A model generated the notes under the pieces. The model was not told where the DNA came from. It did no database searches and saw only the letters and a list, made by a program, of their open reading frames with translations. From Bradyrhizobium glycinis (GTDB lineage: Bacteria > Pseudomonadota > Alphaproteobacteria > Rhizobiales > Xanthobacteraceae): 64,000 bases of DNA. The position numbers and the translations under genes were made by a program. Shown here piece by piece: positions 1-9,283 of the stretch (position 1 is its first letter; every line of letters begins with the position of its first letter). The stretch spans positions 124,001 to 188,000 of the forward strand of contig NZ_JACCHQ010000006.1 in assembly GCF_016031655.1 (NCBI RefSeq), in the 5' to 3' direction.

Positions 1-254
1 AGGACATGGCCCGCTACATCGTCGATCTCAACGAGGAGTTCGGGATGACGGTGGTGATGATCGAGCACGATATGGGCGTGGTGATGGACATCTCCCACCG
101 CGTCATGGTGCTGGATTTCGGCAAGAAGATCGCCGAGGGCGATCCGGCGACCGTGCTCGCCGATCCACACGTCAGGCGCGCTTATCTCGGCGAAGAGGAC
201 GAGGTGCTGGTCGATCCCGATGATGCCTCTCACGCGCAGGAGAGCGCGGCATGA
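1..254 (+). CDS. livG: ABC transporter ATP-binding protein LivG, C-terminal end only
   Basis: The reading frame is open from the left edge, so this is the last ~84 residues of a longer protein. The visible part holds the H-loop region (VVMIEHDMGVVMDI) and the typical LivG tail (ADPHVRRAYLGE), followed by a short acidic extension. LivG is one of two cytoplasmic ATPases powering high-affinity branched-chain amino acid (HAAT) type importers. Its stop overlaps the start of the acyl-CoA synthetase (ATGA), so the two are translationally coupled. Walker A and signature motifs lie outside the window. Membership of the liv operon is clear from livH, livM, the binding protein and livF downstream. Confidence 0.9.
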   Translation, partial: DMARYIVDLNEEFGMTVVMIEHDMGVVMDISHRVMVLDFGKKIAEGDPATVLADPHVRRAYLGEEDEVLVDPDDASHAQESAA

Positions 255-2182
255 TGGATTATGCGGGCCGCGTCGCGCAGGCCGACACCTATCCGAAGAT
301 GCTCCGGCTCAATGCCAGGGAGCACGGCAACGAAATCGCGCTGCGCGAGAAGGATCTCGGGCTCTGGCGCATCTTCACCTGGAACGACTATCAGGCCCGC
401 GCGCGTGATTTCGCGCTCGGCCTCATCGAGCTCGGCCTGGGCCGCGGTGATGTCATCGGCCTTATCGGCGACAACCGGCCGGACTGGGTCGCGGCAGAAA
501 TTGCAACACATGCCATTGGCGGCCTCAGCCTTGGGCTCTATCGCGACGTCCTGGATGAGGAGGCTTCCTATCTCCTCAATTACGGCGAGGCGCAGCTGGT
601 CTTCGCTGAGGACGAGGAGCAGGTCGACAAGCTGCTTACCCTTGCCGAGCGCGTGCCGAAGCTGAAGCACATCATCTATTCCGATCCGCGCGGGATGCGG
701 AAATACGACGACCCGCGCCTGATGTCGGCGGAGAGGTTTGCCGAGCTCGGCCGTGCCCGCGCCAGACGCGAGCCGGAGCTCTACGACAGATTGGTCGATG
801 CCACCAAGGGCGAGGACGTCGCGATCCTCTGCACCACGTCCGGCACCACCTCGCATCCGAAGCTCGCGATGCTCGCCGCCGGACGCGTGCTCGGCCATTG
901 CGCGACCTATCTCGCCTTCGACCCCAAGGGTCCCGGTGACGAATATGTCTCGGTGCTGCCGCTGCCCTGGATCATGGAACAGGTCTACGTGCTCGGCAAA
1001 GGTCTGCTGTGCCGGATGAAGATCAACTTCGTCGAAGAGCCCGACACGATGATGAACGATCTGCGCGAGATCGCACCGACCTTCGTGCTGTTCGCGCCGC
1101 GCGTCTGGGAATCCATTGCCGCCGACGTCCGTGCCAAGGTGATGGACGCAACGCCCTTCAAGCAGCGCCTGTTCGACATCGGCATGAAGTCGGGCCTTGC
1201 CGCACTCGAACAGGGGAGGCGCTCGGGCTTTGCCGACGCGATCCTGTTCCGCGCGCTGCGCGACCGCCTCGGCTTCACCCGGTTGCGCTCGGCCGCGACC
1301 GGCGGCGCAGCGCTCGGGCCTGACACCTTCAAGTTCTTCCAGGCCATGGGCGTGCCGCTGCGCACGCTCTACGGCCAGACCGAGCTGCTCGGGGCCTACA
1401 CGCTGCACCCCGAGGGCAAGGTCGACCCTGATACCACCGGCGTGCCGATGGCCGACAGCGTCGAGATCCGCATCGACAATGCCGACGTCCACGGCGTCGG
1501 CGAGATCGTCGTGCGGCACCCCAACATGTTCCTCGGCTACTACAAGAATCCCGAGGCCAGCGTCGCCGACCTCAAGGACGGCTGGCTGTGCTCCGGCGAT
1601 GCCGGCTATTTCAATGAAGACAACCAGCTGGTCGTCATCGACCGCATCAAAGATCTCGCCGAGACCTCCCGCGGCGAGCGCTTCTCGCCGCAGTTCATCG
1701 AGAACAAGCTGAAATTCTCGCCCTATATCGCCGAAGCCGTGGTGCTCGGCGCCGGCCGCGACGCGCTCGCGGCAATGATCTGCATCCGCTACTCCATCAT
1801 CTCGAAATGGGCGGAGAAGAACCGCCTCTCCTTCACGACCTATAGCGACCTCGCCTCACGGCCGGAGGTCTACGCGCTGCTGCAGAAGGAGGTCGAGACC
1901 GTCAACGCCACGCTGCCGCCGGCCCAGCGCATCTCGCGCTTCCTGCTGCTCTACAAGGAGCTTGACGCCGACGACGGCGAGCTCACCCGGACGCGAAAGG
2001 TTCGCCGCGGCGTCATCAACGAGAAATACGCCGGCATCATCGACGCCATTTACCGCGGCGATTCCGACATCCCCGTCGACACCGTGATCCGCTTCCAGGA
2101 CGGCACCACGCAGCGGGTGCGAACGACGCTGCGCGTGGTGGACCTCGGCGGGCACGGGCACATGGCGGAGGCTGCGGAGTGA
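251..2182 (+). CDS. Long-chain-type acyl-CoA synthetase (AMP-forming)
   Basis: A 643-residue ANL-superfamily enzyme that activates a carboxylic acid with ATP and CoA through an acyl-adenylate. The phosphate-binding loop is visible near residues 194-204 (CTTSGTTSHPK) and the adenine-binding motif as LYGQTE near 375. The later GDAGYF and IKDLAETSRGE segments match the conserved C-terminal hinge region of long-chain (FadD15-like) members. Length fits the bacterial long-chain group. It starts on an ATG overlapping livG; a second ATG follows at once. Lying between livG and livH, it probably activates the compound imported by this ABC system, so the transporter substrate may be a fatty, aromatic or other organic acid rather than an amino acid. 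Exact substrate not readable from sequence. Confidence 0.85.
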   Translation: MMDYAGRVAQADTYPKMLRLNAREHGNEIALREKDLGLWRIFTWNDYQARARDFALGLIELGLGRGDVIGLIGDNRPDWVAAEIATHAIGGLSLGLYRDVLDEEASYLLNYGEAQLVFAEDEEQVDKLLTLAERVPKLKHIIYSDPRGMRKYDDPRLMSAERFAELGRARARREPELYDRLVDATKGEDVAILCTTSGTTSHPKLAMLAAGRVLGHCATYLAFDPKGPGDEYVSVLPLPWIMEQVYVLGKGLLCRMKINFVEEPDTMMNDLREIAPTFVLFAPRVWESIAADVRAKVMDATPFKQRLFDIGMKSGLAALEQGRRSGFADAILFRALRDRLGFTRLRSAATGGAALGPDTFKFFQAMGVPLRTLYGQTELLGAYTLHPEGKVDPDTTGVPMADSVEIRIDNADVHGVGEIVVRHPNMFLGYYKNPEASVADLKDGWLCSGDAGYFNEDNQLVVIDRIKDLAETSRGERFSPQFIENKLKFSPYIAEAVVLGAGRDALAAMICIRYSIISKWAEKNRLSFTTYSDLASRPEVYALLQKEVETVNATLPPAQRISRFLLLYKELDADDGELTRTRKVRRGVINEKYAGIIDAIYRGDSDIPVDTVIRFQDGTTQRVRTTLRVVDLGGHGHMAEAAE

Positions 2183-2193
2183 TACAGATAGTC

Positions 2194-2280
2194 GTCATGC
2201 GCGGGCTTGACCCGCGCATCCATCCTCTTCCGAACAGTCTTCCTTCCTCGATGGATTGCCGGATCAAGCCCGGCAATGAC
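2194..2280. repeat. Intergenic palindromic repeat
   Basis: Two arms, tcatgcgcgggcttgacccg and its diverged inverse ending cggatcaagcccggcaatga, face each other across a short spacer. Each arm has the GGCTTGACCCG / CGGATCAAGCCCGG core that is widespread in rhizobial intergenic repeats. It separates the acyl-CoA synthetase from livH within one operon, so it may fold in the mRNA and tune expression or stability. Confidence 0.7.
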
Positions 2281-2297
2281 GAGCTGAGTCACCCGAT

Positions 2298-3191
2298 ATG
2301 AACACCGCCTTCCTCATCCAGCTCCTGGTCAATGGCCTCGTGGTCGGCACGCTCTATGGCGTGGTCGCGATGTCGTTCGTGCTGATCTACAAGGCGACGC
2401 AGGTCGTCAACTTTGCGCAAGGCGAGCTGCTGCTGGTCGGCGCCTGGGTGTGCTGGGCGTTACTGGCGAAATACCAGGTGCCGTTCTGGATCGGCATGCC
2501 GATCACGCTGGTGTTCATGTTCGTGTTCGGCATTGCGGTGCAGGTGCTGATCCTGCGGCCGATGATCGGCGAGCCGATCATTTCCGTTATCATGGTGACG
2601 ATCGGCCTCTCCACCGTGCTGCAGGCGACGCTAAAATGGATGTTCGGCGTCAATCCGCAGCCGTTCCCGCGCGTGTTCGAAAGCCAGTCGGTCAACCTGT
2701 TCGGACTGCAGATCCAGACCGTCTACGTCATGAGCCTCGTGGTGTCGGTCGCCATGATGATCGGCATGGCCTGGTTCTTCCGCGCGTCGAAGTACGGCCT
2801 TGCGATGCGCGCCACCGCGTTCAACCAACAGGTGGCGCAGTCGCTCGGCATTTCCGTCAAGAGCGTGTTCGCGATGGCCTGGGCGATCTCGGCGACCGTC
2901 TCGGCGGTCGCGGGCGTCGTCGTGGCCGTGGTCAATGGCGTGTCCTCGGGCCTTGCTGCCTACGGCATCAAGGTGTTCCCGGCGGCGATCCTCGGCGGAC
3001 TCGACTCCGTCGGCGGCGCCGTGCTGGGCGGCATCATCATCGGGCTGCTGGAGAATGTCGCCCAATATGTCGACAGCCAATATCTGCACTGGGGCAATCT
3101 CTACGAGATCGCGCCGTTCTACGTCCTCATCATCGTGCTGATGATCAAGCCCTACGGCCTGTTCGGCACCCACGACATCGAGCGGATCTGA
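2298..3191 (+). CDS. livH: Branched-chain amino acid-type ABC transporter permease LivH
   Basis: A 297-residue inner-membrane permease of the LivH family. The N-terminus (LLVNGLVVGTLYGVVAMSFVLIYKAT..NFAQGELLLVGAW) is diagnostic, and the C-terminal half carries the FPAAILGGLDSVGGAVLGG cytoplasmic coupling segment that contacts the ATPases. About eight hydrophobic segments are spread along the chain. It pairs with LivM, which begins 3 bases downstream, to form the pore. Length is standard. Confidence 0.95.
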   Translation: MNTAFLIQLLVNGLVVGTLYGVVAMSFVLIYKATQVVNFAQGELLLVGAWVCWALLAKYQVPFWIGMPITLVFMFVFGIAVQVLILRPMIGEPIISVIMVTIGLSTVLQATLKWMFGVNPQPFPRVFESQSVNLFGLQIQTVYVMSLVVSVAMMIGMAWFFRASKYGLAMRATAFNQQVAQSLGISVKSVFAMAWAISATVSAVAGVVVAVVNGVSSGLAAYGIKVFPAAILGGLDSVGGAVLGGIIIGLLENVAQYVDSQYLHWGNLYEIAPFYVLIIVLMIKPYGLFGTHDIERI

Positions 3192-3194
3192 CCC

Positions 3195-4268
3195 ATGGCC
3201 GGCCCTGCCCTCATCCCCGCTGGTGATTTCCGCACCTCTTACGCAGCGGACACCACGATCTTCCCGACCACCACCAGCCGCAACTTCGCGATAGCAGGCG
3301 TCGCGCTGCTCTGCCTCGCGCCGCAATTCTTCAGCGGCTACTGGCTCAGCATATTGATTCAGATCGGCATCTTCTCGATCGCGGCGCTCGGCCTCAACAT
3401 CCTGGTCGGCTTCACCGGCCAGATCTCGATCGGACACGCGGCCTTCTTCCTGCTCGGCGCCTTCACTTCGGCCTACATCTCCAACAATGCGCCGATCCCG
3501 GTGTTCTTCGCGATCCCGCTCGCGGGACTCGTGACGGCGCTGGTCGGACTGATCTTCGGCATTCCCGCAGCGCGGCTGAAAGGACTCTATCTCGTCATCG
3601 CGACGCTGGCCGCGCAATACATCCTGCTCGACTTCTTCTCCCGCGCCGAATGGTTCTCCGGCGGCTCGGTGCCGGCAAGCGCCGAGCCGTTCTCGGTCTT
3701 CGGTTACACGCTGCGGGGCGACCGGCAGTATTTCTACGTCGTGCTGGCCTATGTGCTCCTGAGCTACATCCTCGTCACCAATCTGATGCGCACGCGCGAC
3801 GGCCGCGCGCTGGTGGCGATCCGCGACCACTATCTCTCCGCGGAGATCATGGGCATCAACCTCACCAAGTACCGCACATTGTCGTTCGGTCTCGCCGCCT
3901 TCTTCGCCGGCATCGCGGGCGCGCTCTATGCGCACTATCAGCTCGTCGTCTCCCAGGAAGGTTTCGGGATCGAGCGCTCGATCCTGTTCCTTGCCATGAT
4001 CATCATCGGCGGCACCGGCTCGATCATGGGCACGCTGATGGGCACCGCCTTCGTGGTGCTCCTGCCGGAGTCGATGGAATGGATCAGCCTGCATTTGAAG
4101 GGCGGCGCGATTGACAAGGCGCTGTCGCTCAACACCAACATCACCTTCCTGCGCGAGATCGCGATCGGAGTGATCATCATCGCGTTCCTGATGTTCGAGC
4201 CTGACGGGCTCGCGCATCGCTGGCGGCAGATCAAGGCGTACTGGAAACTCTACCCGTTCTCGCATTGA
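3195..4268 (+). CDS. livM: Branched-chain amino acid-type ABC transporter permease LivM
   Basis: A 357-residue permease of the LivM family. After a ~30-residue hydrophilic N-terminal extension come hydrophobic helices and the family signature LNILVGFTGQISIGHAAFF. The EEG-type motif (AIRDHYLSAEIMGINLTKYR) and the IIIGGTGSIMGTLMG segment are in the usual places. It starts 3 bases after the livH stop and is followed 42 bases later by the binding protein. It acts with LivH in the inner membrane. Confidence 0.95.
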   Translation: MAGPALIPAGDFRTSYAADTTIFPTTTSRNFAIAGVALLCLAPQFFSGYWLSILIQIGIFSIAALGLNILVGFTGQISIGHAAFFLLGAFTSAYISNNAPIPVFFAIPLAGLVTALVGLIFGIPAARLKGLYLVIATLAAQYILLDFFSRAEWFSGGSVPASAEPFSVFGYTLRGDRQYFYVVLAYVLLSYILVTNLMRTRDGRALVAIRDHYLSAEIMGINLTKYRTLSFGLAAFFAGIAGALYAHYQLVVSQEGFGIERSILFLAMIIIGGTGSIMGTLMGTAFVVLLPESMEWISLHLKGGAIDKALSLNTNITFLREIAIGVIIIAFLMFEPDGLAHRWRQIKAYWKLYPFSH

Positions 4269-4310
4269 GCACGGAAACTTCACTTAAGCAATAACAGGAG
4301 GAACCGACCC

Positions 4311-5594
4311 ATGAAGACCAAATCGCTTTTGAGCACCGCGGCGCTCGCGTTTGCGATCGCCGGTTTTGCGGCCAGTGCGCAGGCCCAAATCGCCGTCGGC
4401 CATCTCGCCGATTATTCCGGTGCGACTTCGGACGTCGGCACGCCCTACGGCCAAGCCGTTGCCGACACATTTGCCTGGATCAACAAGAACGGCGGCATCG
4501 GCGGCAAGCAGGTCAACCTCGATAGCAACGACTACGGCTATCAGGTTCCGCGCGCGATCGCGCTCTACAAGAAGTGGTCGGCGCCGGATGGCAAGGTTGC
4601 CGCGATCATGGGCTGGGGTACCGCCGACACCGAAGCGCTGACCGGCTTTGTCGCGCAGGACAAGATTCCCTATATCTCGGCCTCCTACGCGGCGGCGCTG
4701 ACCGATCCGGAAGGCGTGAGCGGCAAGGCCAAGCCCGCGCCTTATAATTTCTTCTACGGACCGAGCTATTCGGACGCGATGCGGGCATTGGTGACCTGGG
4801 CGGCGGAAGACTGGAAGGCCAAGGGCAAGAGCGGCAAGCCGAAATTCGTCCATATGGGCGGCAATCATCCGTATCCGAACGCGCCGAAGGCCGCAGGCGA
4901 GGCGATCGCCAATGAGCTCGGCTTCGAAGTGCTGCCGCCGATCGTGTTCGCGCTGACGCCAGGCGATTACTCCGCGCAATGCCTCAGCCTGAAGAGCTCC
5001 GGCGCGAACTACGCCTATCTCGGCAACACCGCAGCCTCGAACATCTCCGTGCTCAAGGCCTGTAAGGCCGCCGGCGTGGACGTGCAGTTCCTCGGCAATG
5101 TCTGGGGCATGGACGAGAACGCGGCCAAGACCGCGGCTGACGCCGCCGACGGTGTCGTCTTCCCGCTGCGCACGGCCGTGACCTGGGGCGGCAACGCGCC
5201 AGGCATGAAGACGGTGATGGAAATCTCGAAAATGTCGGATGCGAGCGGCAAGGCCTATCGCCCGGTGCACTATATCGCAGGCGTCTGTAGCGCGTTCTAC
5301 ACCAGAGAAGCGCTCGATTGGGCCGCCAAGAACGGCGGCGCCACCGGGGAGAACGTCGCCAAGGGCTTCTACCAGAAGAAGGACTGGGTGCCGGCCGGGA
5401 TGGAAGGCGTCTGCAATCCCTCGACCTGGACCGACAAGGACCACCGCGGCACGCTGAAGGTCGACCTCTATCGCACCAAGGTCTCAGGTGCGACCGATGG
5501 CGATCTCAACGACCTCATGGCCAAGGGCACGATCAAGCTCGAGAAGGTCAAGACCATCGAACTGCCGCGCAAGCCGGAATGGCTGGGGTGGTGA
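4311..5594 (+). CDS. Periplasmic substrate-binding protein of the liv-type importer
   Basis: A 427-residue type I periplasmic binding protein (Peripla_BP_6 / LivK family). A Sec signal peptide is plain at residues 1-26 (MKTKSLLSTAALAFAIAGFA...AQA). A perfect AGGAGG ribosome site at 4296-4301, nine bases before the ATG, fits the high expression expected of a binding protein. The first mature segment (IAVGHLADYSGATSDVG) has the usual strand and small-residue loop of the ligand pocket. The pocket residues do not identify the ligand; co-operonic CoA ligase suggests a carboxylic acid. The gene ends in front of a palindromic repeat that separates it from livF. Confidence 0.9.
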   Translation: MKTKSLLSTAALAFAIAGFAASAQAQIAVGHLADYSGATSDVGTPYGQAVADTFAWINKNGGIGGKQVNLDSNDYGYQVPRAIALYKKWSAPDGKVAAIMGWGTADTEALTGFVAQDKIPYISASYAAALTDPEGVSGKAKPAPYNFFYGPSYSDAMRALVTWAAEDWKAKGKSGKPKFVHMGGNHPYPNAPKAAGEAIANELGFEVLPPIVFALTPGDYSAQCLSLKSSGANYAYLGNTAASNISVLKACKAAGVDVQFLGNVWGMDENAAKTAADAADGVVFPLRTAVTWGGNAPGMKTVMEISKMSDASGKAYRPVHYIAGVCSAFYTREALDWAAKNGGATGENVAKGFYQKKDWVPAGMEGVCNPSTWTDKDHRGTLKVDLYRTKVSGATDGDLNDLMAKGTIKLEKVKTIELPRKPEWLGW

Positions 5595-5620
5595 GCCCCC
5601 GCTTTCGCCCCTCACACAAC

Positions 5621-5722
5621 CGTCATCCCCCGCGAAGGCGGGGGATCCAGTACGCCGCGGCTTCTCGAGGAATCTCCGGCGTCTCTGGAATACTGGGTCG
5701 CCCGGTCAAGCCGGGCGACGAC
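5621..5722. repeat. Intergenic palindromic repeat
   Basis: Contains a local hairpin (cgtcatcccccgcg...cgggggatccagta) and a matching outer arm (atactgggtcgcccggtcaa...gacgac). The GGTCAAGCCGGGCGACGAC arm belongs to the same general class as the repeat at 2194-2280. It sits between the binding-protein gene and livF and could lower distal operon expression or protect the upstream mRNA 3' end. Confidence 0.65.
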
Positions 5723-5738
5723 AGCGGAGTAACAAATT

Positions 5739-6578
5739 ATGACCGAGACCGCAGAAGCCGTTCGTCCCTCGCCAAGCATCGTCCCCGCACCGCCCCTCCT
5801 CGCGGTGCGCAACATCGAGGTCGTCTATGACGACGTCATCCTGGTGCTGCGCGGCCTCAGCCTCGACGTGCCCAAGGGCGCGATCGTGGCGCTGCTCGGG
5901 GCCAACGGCGCCGGCAAGTCGACGACGCTCAAGGCGATCTCGGGGCTGCTCAAGACCGAGGATGGCGAGGTGACGCGCGGCGAGATCCTGTTCGATGGCG
6001 AGCGGATCAACGGCATCGATCCCGACAAGATCGTCCGCCGCGGCATCTTCCAGGTGATGGAGGGCCGGCGCATCGTCGCCGACATGACGTCGCTCGAGAA
6101 TCTCAAGCTCGGCGCCTTCACTCGCCGGGACCGCGAGGTCGATGCCGACCTCGACATGGTCTTCAACTATTTCCCGCGCTTGAAGGAGCGCACCGGCCTT
6201 GCCGGTTATCTTTCCGGCGGAGAGCAGCAGATGCTCGCGATCGGCCGCGCGCTGATGGCGCGCCCGAAGATGATCCTGATGGACGAGCCTTCGATGGGCC
6301 TGTCGCCGCTGCTGGTGAAAGAGGTGTTCTCGATCATCCAGAAGATCAACCGCGATCTCGGCGTCACCATTCTCCTGGTCGAGCAGAACGCACGCGCTGC
6401 GCTCTCCGTGGCGAGCCACGGCTATATCATGGAACAGGGCAAGGTCGTGCTCGACGGCAGCGCCGACGAATTGCGCGACAACGAGGACGTCAAGGAATTT
6501 TACCTCGGCGGCGCCGGTGACCAGCGCAAGAGCTTCAAGAACCTCAAGAGCTTCAAGCGGCGCAAGCGCTGGCTGTGA
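5739..6578 (+). CDS. livF: ABC transporter ATP-binding protein LivF
   Basis: A 279-residue ATPase of the LivF family, the second ATPase of the importer. Walker A is GANGAGKST, the signature is LSGGEQQ, Walker B is MILMDEPS, and the H-loop region reads ILLVEQNARAAL, whose Q after the E is typical of LivF rather than LivG. There is an N-terminal extension of about 20 residues and a basic tail rich in K and R (SFKNLKSFKRRKR), which is unusual and could be membrane-proximal. It is the last gene of the operon. The next gene converges on it with a 12-base gap. Confidence 0.95.
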   Translation: MTETAEAVRPSPSIVPAPPLLAVRNIEVVYDDVILVLRGLSLDVPKGAIVALLGANGAGKSTTLKAISGLLKTEDGEVTRGEILFDGERINGIDPDKIVRRGIFQVMEGRRIVADMTSLENLKLGAFTRRDREVDADLDMVFNYFPRLKERTGLAGYLSGGEQQMLAIGRALMARPKMILMDEPSMGLSPLLVKEVFSIIQKINRDLGVTILLVEQNARAALSVASHGYIMEQGKVVLDGSADELRDNEDVKEFYLGGAGDQRKSFKNLKSFKRRKRWL

Positions 6579-6590
6579 TCCACAAGGAGC

Positions 6591-7742
6591 CTAGCCGAGC
6601 ACCTGCTCGGCTTCCGTGACCGCGCAGAGAACATGATAGAACGACGACGCAGGAATGGTGTCGATCAGCGATTTGCCGTCGCGATCGAACTGGTCGTACC
6701 AGCCGCCCTTGACCGGATGGCTGAGATAATGCCGTTCGAGCCGTGCCAGCGCCGCGCGCGCCTCGTCCGCCGCTCCCGCCTCGCCGGATTCGGCCTGCGC
6801 GATCCACGCCTTGGCGATCTCTGTTTGCGGCCACAGCCGGCGCGTGCTGCGGCGGATGTTGCCGCTTGCGTCGCCCTCGTCGACGAGGCAGCCCGTCGCC
6901 TCGTCACGATAGCGCAGCGAGGTCTCCAGCAGTTCCGCACGCCGCTGGCCGGTCGGGCAACCTGTAATGCGTTCAAAACCCTTGAGCAGCCAGACCCATT
7001 CCGCCTGGTGGCCCGGCTCGACGCTGACCGGCTCGATCTTCGACCAATCCTCCTCGAAATACTCCGACAAGACGTGCTTCTGCTTGTCGTAGAGATTGGC
7101 GAGGAACAGTGCGAAGAATTCTCCGGCACGGTTCTGGAACGACAGATCGTGGGTCGCATCGAAGCACGCGATCATCGCCTCGAACAGATGCATCTGCGGG
7201 TTCTGCCGGCGCGGCAGCGAGACCGGAAGACCTTCGTGAACGCCGCCATGCGGCGAGCGCAGGTGGGCGTCGAGGAAGGCGAGCAGCGCATCGATCTCGG
7301 CGCGGACCTGCGCATCCTGGTCGAGCGCATAGACGCCGGCGAGCGCAAACAGGATGAAGGCGTGGTCATAGGCATCGCGCCGGGCATCCAGCACCGACCC
7401 GTCCGGCGTCAGCCGGTGCACATAGCCGGGTCGGCCATCGGGCGCCTTCGCTTTGGCCAGCAGGTGCTCCAGCCCCTTCAGCGCAATCATGCGCCCCTCG
7501 GGATACCAGCCCATCTGGGCCGCCTTGGCGTAGCACCAGATCTGGCGGGCTTGCACGAACACGCGCCGGGGCGCGGCCGCATCCGCTGCGCCATCGCGAT
7601 GCAGCCTGTCGATGAAGCCGCCTGCGGCGTGATCCCAGCCGATTGTCGACCACAGCGGCAGCGCCTCGTCGATCATACGGCGCTTCAGGCGCGCAACGAC
7701 GTTCGACGCCTTGTCCGCCGCAATGATTCCTTCGTCCGCCAT
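6591..7742 (-). CDS. AGE-family sugar 2-epimerase/isomerase
   Basis: A 383-residue alpha6/alpha6-barrel protein of the N-acylglucosamine 2-epimerase (AGE) superfamily, which interconverts C2-epimeric sugars or aldose/ketose pairs. The EPGHQAEWVWLL segment carries a conserved catalytic-type His, and the tail HYLSHPVKGGWYDQFD carries the second His region. I chose the ATG at 7742 because AAAGGGA lies just upstream; a TTG at 7802 would add 20 residues. Superfamily members include GlcNAc/ManNAc epimerases, mannose isomerases and YihS; the EPGHQ pattern is common in mannose isomerase-like members. Its position beside two NeuB-type loci makes a precursor-supply role attractive but unproven. Confidence 0.8.
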   Translation of the reverse strand: MADEGIIAADKASNVVARLKRRMIDEALPLWSTIGWDHAAGGFIDRLHRDGAADAAAPRRVFVQARQIWCYAKAAQMGWYPEGRMIALKGLEHLLAKAKAPDGRPGYVHRLTPDGSVLDARRDAYDHAFILFALAGVYALDQDAQVRAEIDALLAFLDAHLRSPHGGVHEGLPVSLPRRQNPQMHLFEAMIACFDATHDLSFQNRAGEFFALFLANLYDKQKHVLSEYFEEDWSKIEPVSVEPGHQAEWVWLLKGFERITGCPTGQRRAELLETSLRYRDEATGCLVDEGDASGNIRRSTRRLWPQTEIAKAWIAQAESGEAGAADEARAALARLERHYLSHPVKGGWYDQFDRDGKSLIDTIPASSFYHVLCAVTEAEQVLG

Positions 7743-7828
7743 CGGATCCCTTTCAAGCCTCGCCAATGGCGGTCTGATAGCCATGCCGGTGGCGGCGCGC
7801 AACGGATGCCAACACGGAAAGAACAGCC

Positions 7829-9052
7829 ATGACCGCCCATTACGACGCCCGCGAGACGCGTGAGCAAGCCGCGCGCGAGGCCGACCTGTTCGCCCGTCTC
7901 CCGGACGTCCTGCGAGCCGCGATGGCCGCCCCGGCGTATGCCGAGCGGCTCAAAGGCTTCGATCCCGCCGCCGTGACCTCCAGGGCGGCTCTGGCGGATC
8001 TGCCGGTGTTGCGCAAGTCGGAACTGCCCGCCCTGCATAAGGCCTCTGCGCCCTTCGGAGGCTTCGTGGCGGGGGCGCCTGGCTCGTTCGCCCGCCTCTT
8101 CACCTCGCCAGGCCCGATCTTCGAGCCGGAAGGGCGACAGGCCGACCCCTGGCGCGGCGCAAGGGCGCTGTTCGCAGCCGGGTTCCGCCCCGACGACATC
8201 GTCCTCAATACCTTCAGCTATCATCTCACCCCCGGCGGTTTCATCTTCGACGCGTCGGCGCGCGCGCTCGGCTGCGCGGTGATTCCGGCCGGCCCCGGCA
8301 ACACAGAACAGCAATTCGAGCTGATCGAGGCCTACCGACCTGTGGGCTACAGCGGCACGCCGGATTTTTTGAAGATCCTGCTCGATGCCGCGGCAAGCTC
8401 GGGCCGTGACGTTTCCTCGATCAAGCGCGCGCTGGTCTCGGGCGCTGCGTTCCCGCCCTCGCTGCAGGCCGAGATCAAGGGGCGCGGCATCGACGCCTAC
8501 CAAGCCTTCGGCACCGCCGATCTCGGCCTCATCGCCTTCGAGACCGAGGCACGCGAAGGCATGGTCGTGAACGAGGACCTGATCCTGGAGATCGTCAAGC
8601 CCGGCACAGGGGATCCGGTCGCGCCGGGCGACGTCGGCGAGATCGTCGTGACGTCGCTGGACCCGCACCATCCCTGGATCCGGCTCGCGCTCGGCGACCT
8701 CACGGCGGCCTTGCCCGGCACGAGCCCGTGCGGGCGTACCAACATGCGCATCAAGGGCTGGATGGGCCGCGCCGACCAGACCACCAAGATCAAGGGCATG
8801 TTCGTCCGGCCCGAGCAGATCGCCGAGATCGGCAAGCGCCACGCCGGGCTCGGAAGACTTCGTCTCGTCGTCACACGTCAAGGCGAGACCGATGCCATGA
8901 CGTTGAGAGCGGAAGCCGCGACTGCTAGCGACTCGCTTCGCGACGAGATTGCGGCCAGCTTGCGCGCCGTGACGAAGCTCGGAGGAGCCGTCGAGCTGGT
9001 CCGTCCGGGCACGCTGCCGAATGACGGCAAGGTCATCGCGGACGAGCGCTAG
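7829..9052 (+). CDS. PaaK/CapK-like AMP-binding enzyme
   Basis: A 407-residue protein resembling the phenylacetate-CoA ligase branch of adenylate-forming enzymes. Supporting segments are GYSGTPDFLKIL, the A5-like AFGTADLGLIAFE, GDVGEIVVTSL, and the IKGMFVRPEQIAEI stretch that leads into the small C-terminal domain of PaaK. The N-terminal phosphate loop is weak. PaaK members form aryl-CoA; CapK-like relatives occur in capsule clusters with unclear substrates. It is divergent from the AGE gene (86-base gap) and upstream of the glycan locus, so either an acid catabolism role linked to the liv operon or a glycan-acylation role is possible. Confidence 0.7.
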   Translation: MTAHYDARETREQAAREADLFARLPDVLRAAMAAPAYAERLKGFDPAAVTSRAALADLPVLRKSELPALHKASAPFGGFVAGAPGSFARLFTSPGPIFEPEGRQADPWRGARALFAAGFRPDDIVLNTFSYHLTPGGFIFDASARALGCAVIPAGPGNTEQQFELIEAYRPVGYSGTPDFLKILLDAAASSGRDVSSIKRALVSGAAFPPSLQAEIKGRGIDAYQAFGTADLGLIAFETEAREGMVVNEDLILEIVKPGTGDPVAPGDVGEIVVTSLDPHHPWIRLALGDLTAALPGTSPCGRTNMRIKGWMGRADQTTKIKGMFVRPEQIAEIGKRHAGLGRLRLVVTRQGETDAMTLRAEAATASDSLRDEIAASLRAVTKLGGAVELVRPGTLPNDGKVIADER

Positions 9053-9283
9053 CTTCAGCTCAATTTCGACAGCAGGTCGTTGCCGAGGCCGAGCATATCC
9101 CTCCGCGAAGCCGGAGCGCGGAACGAGCTCTCGGCATGACGAAGATGACGAGCGTAGAGCCTGGTCTTCGGGCCATGACTGCGATACCGCAGGGCGCAGG
9201 AACCTTGCATCGTCCCTGCCGCTCCCGTATTACCAGACCCTGCTGCGATATGGCCGGAATCGGCCCTTTCTGGACCCCAAAAC

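Noticed and set aside
230..1519. Long open frame on the minus strand, antisense to the acyl-CoA synthetase
   Set aside because: No recognisable domain; residue use (Ala, Arg, Gly, Asp, His rich) is that of a shadow frame in high-GC DNA, and the plus strand has a clear enzyme.
2631..4283. 550-codon open frame antisense to livH and livM
   Set aside because: Highly charged, low-complexity translation with no family match; the opposite strand encodes two standard permeases.
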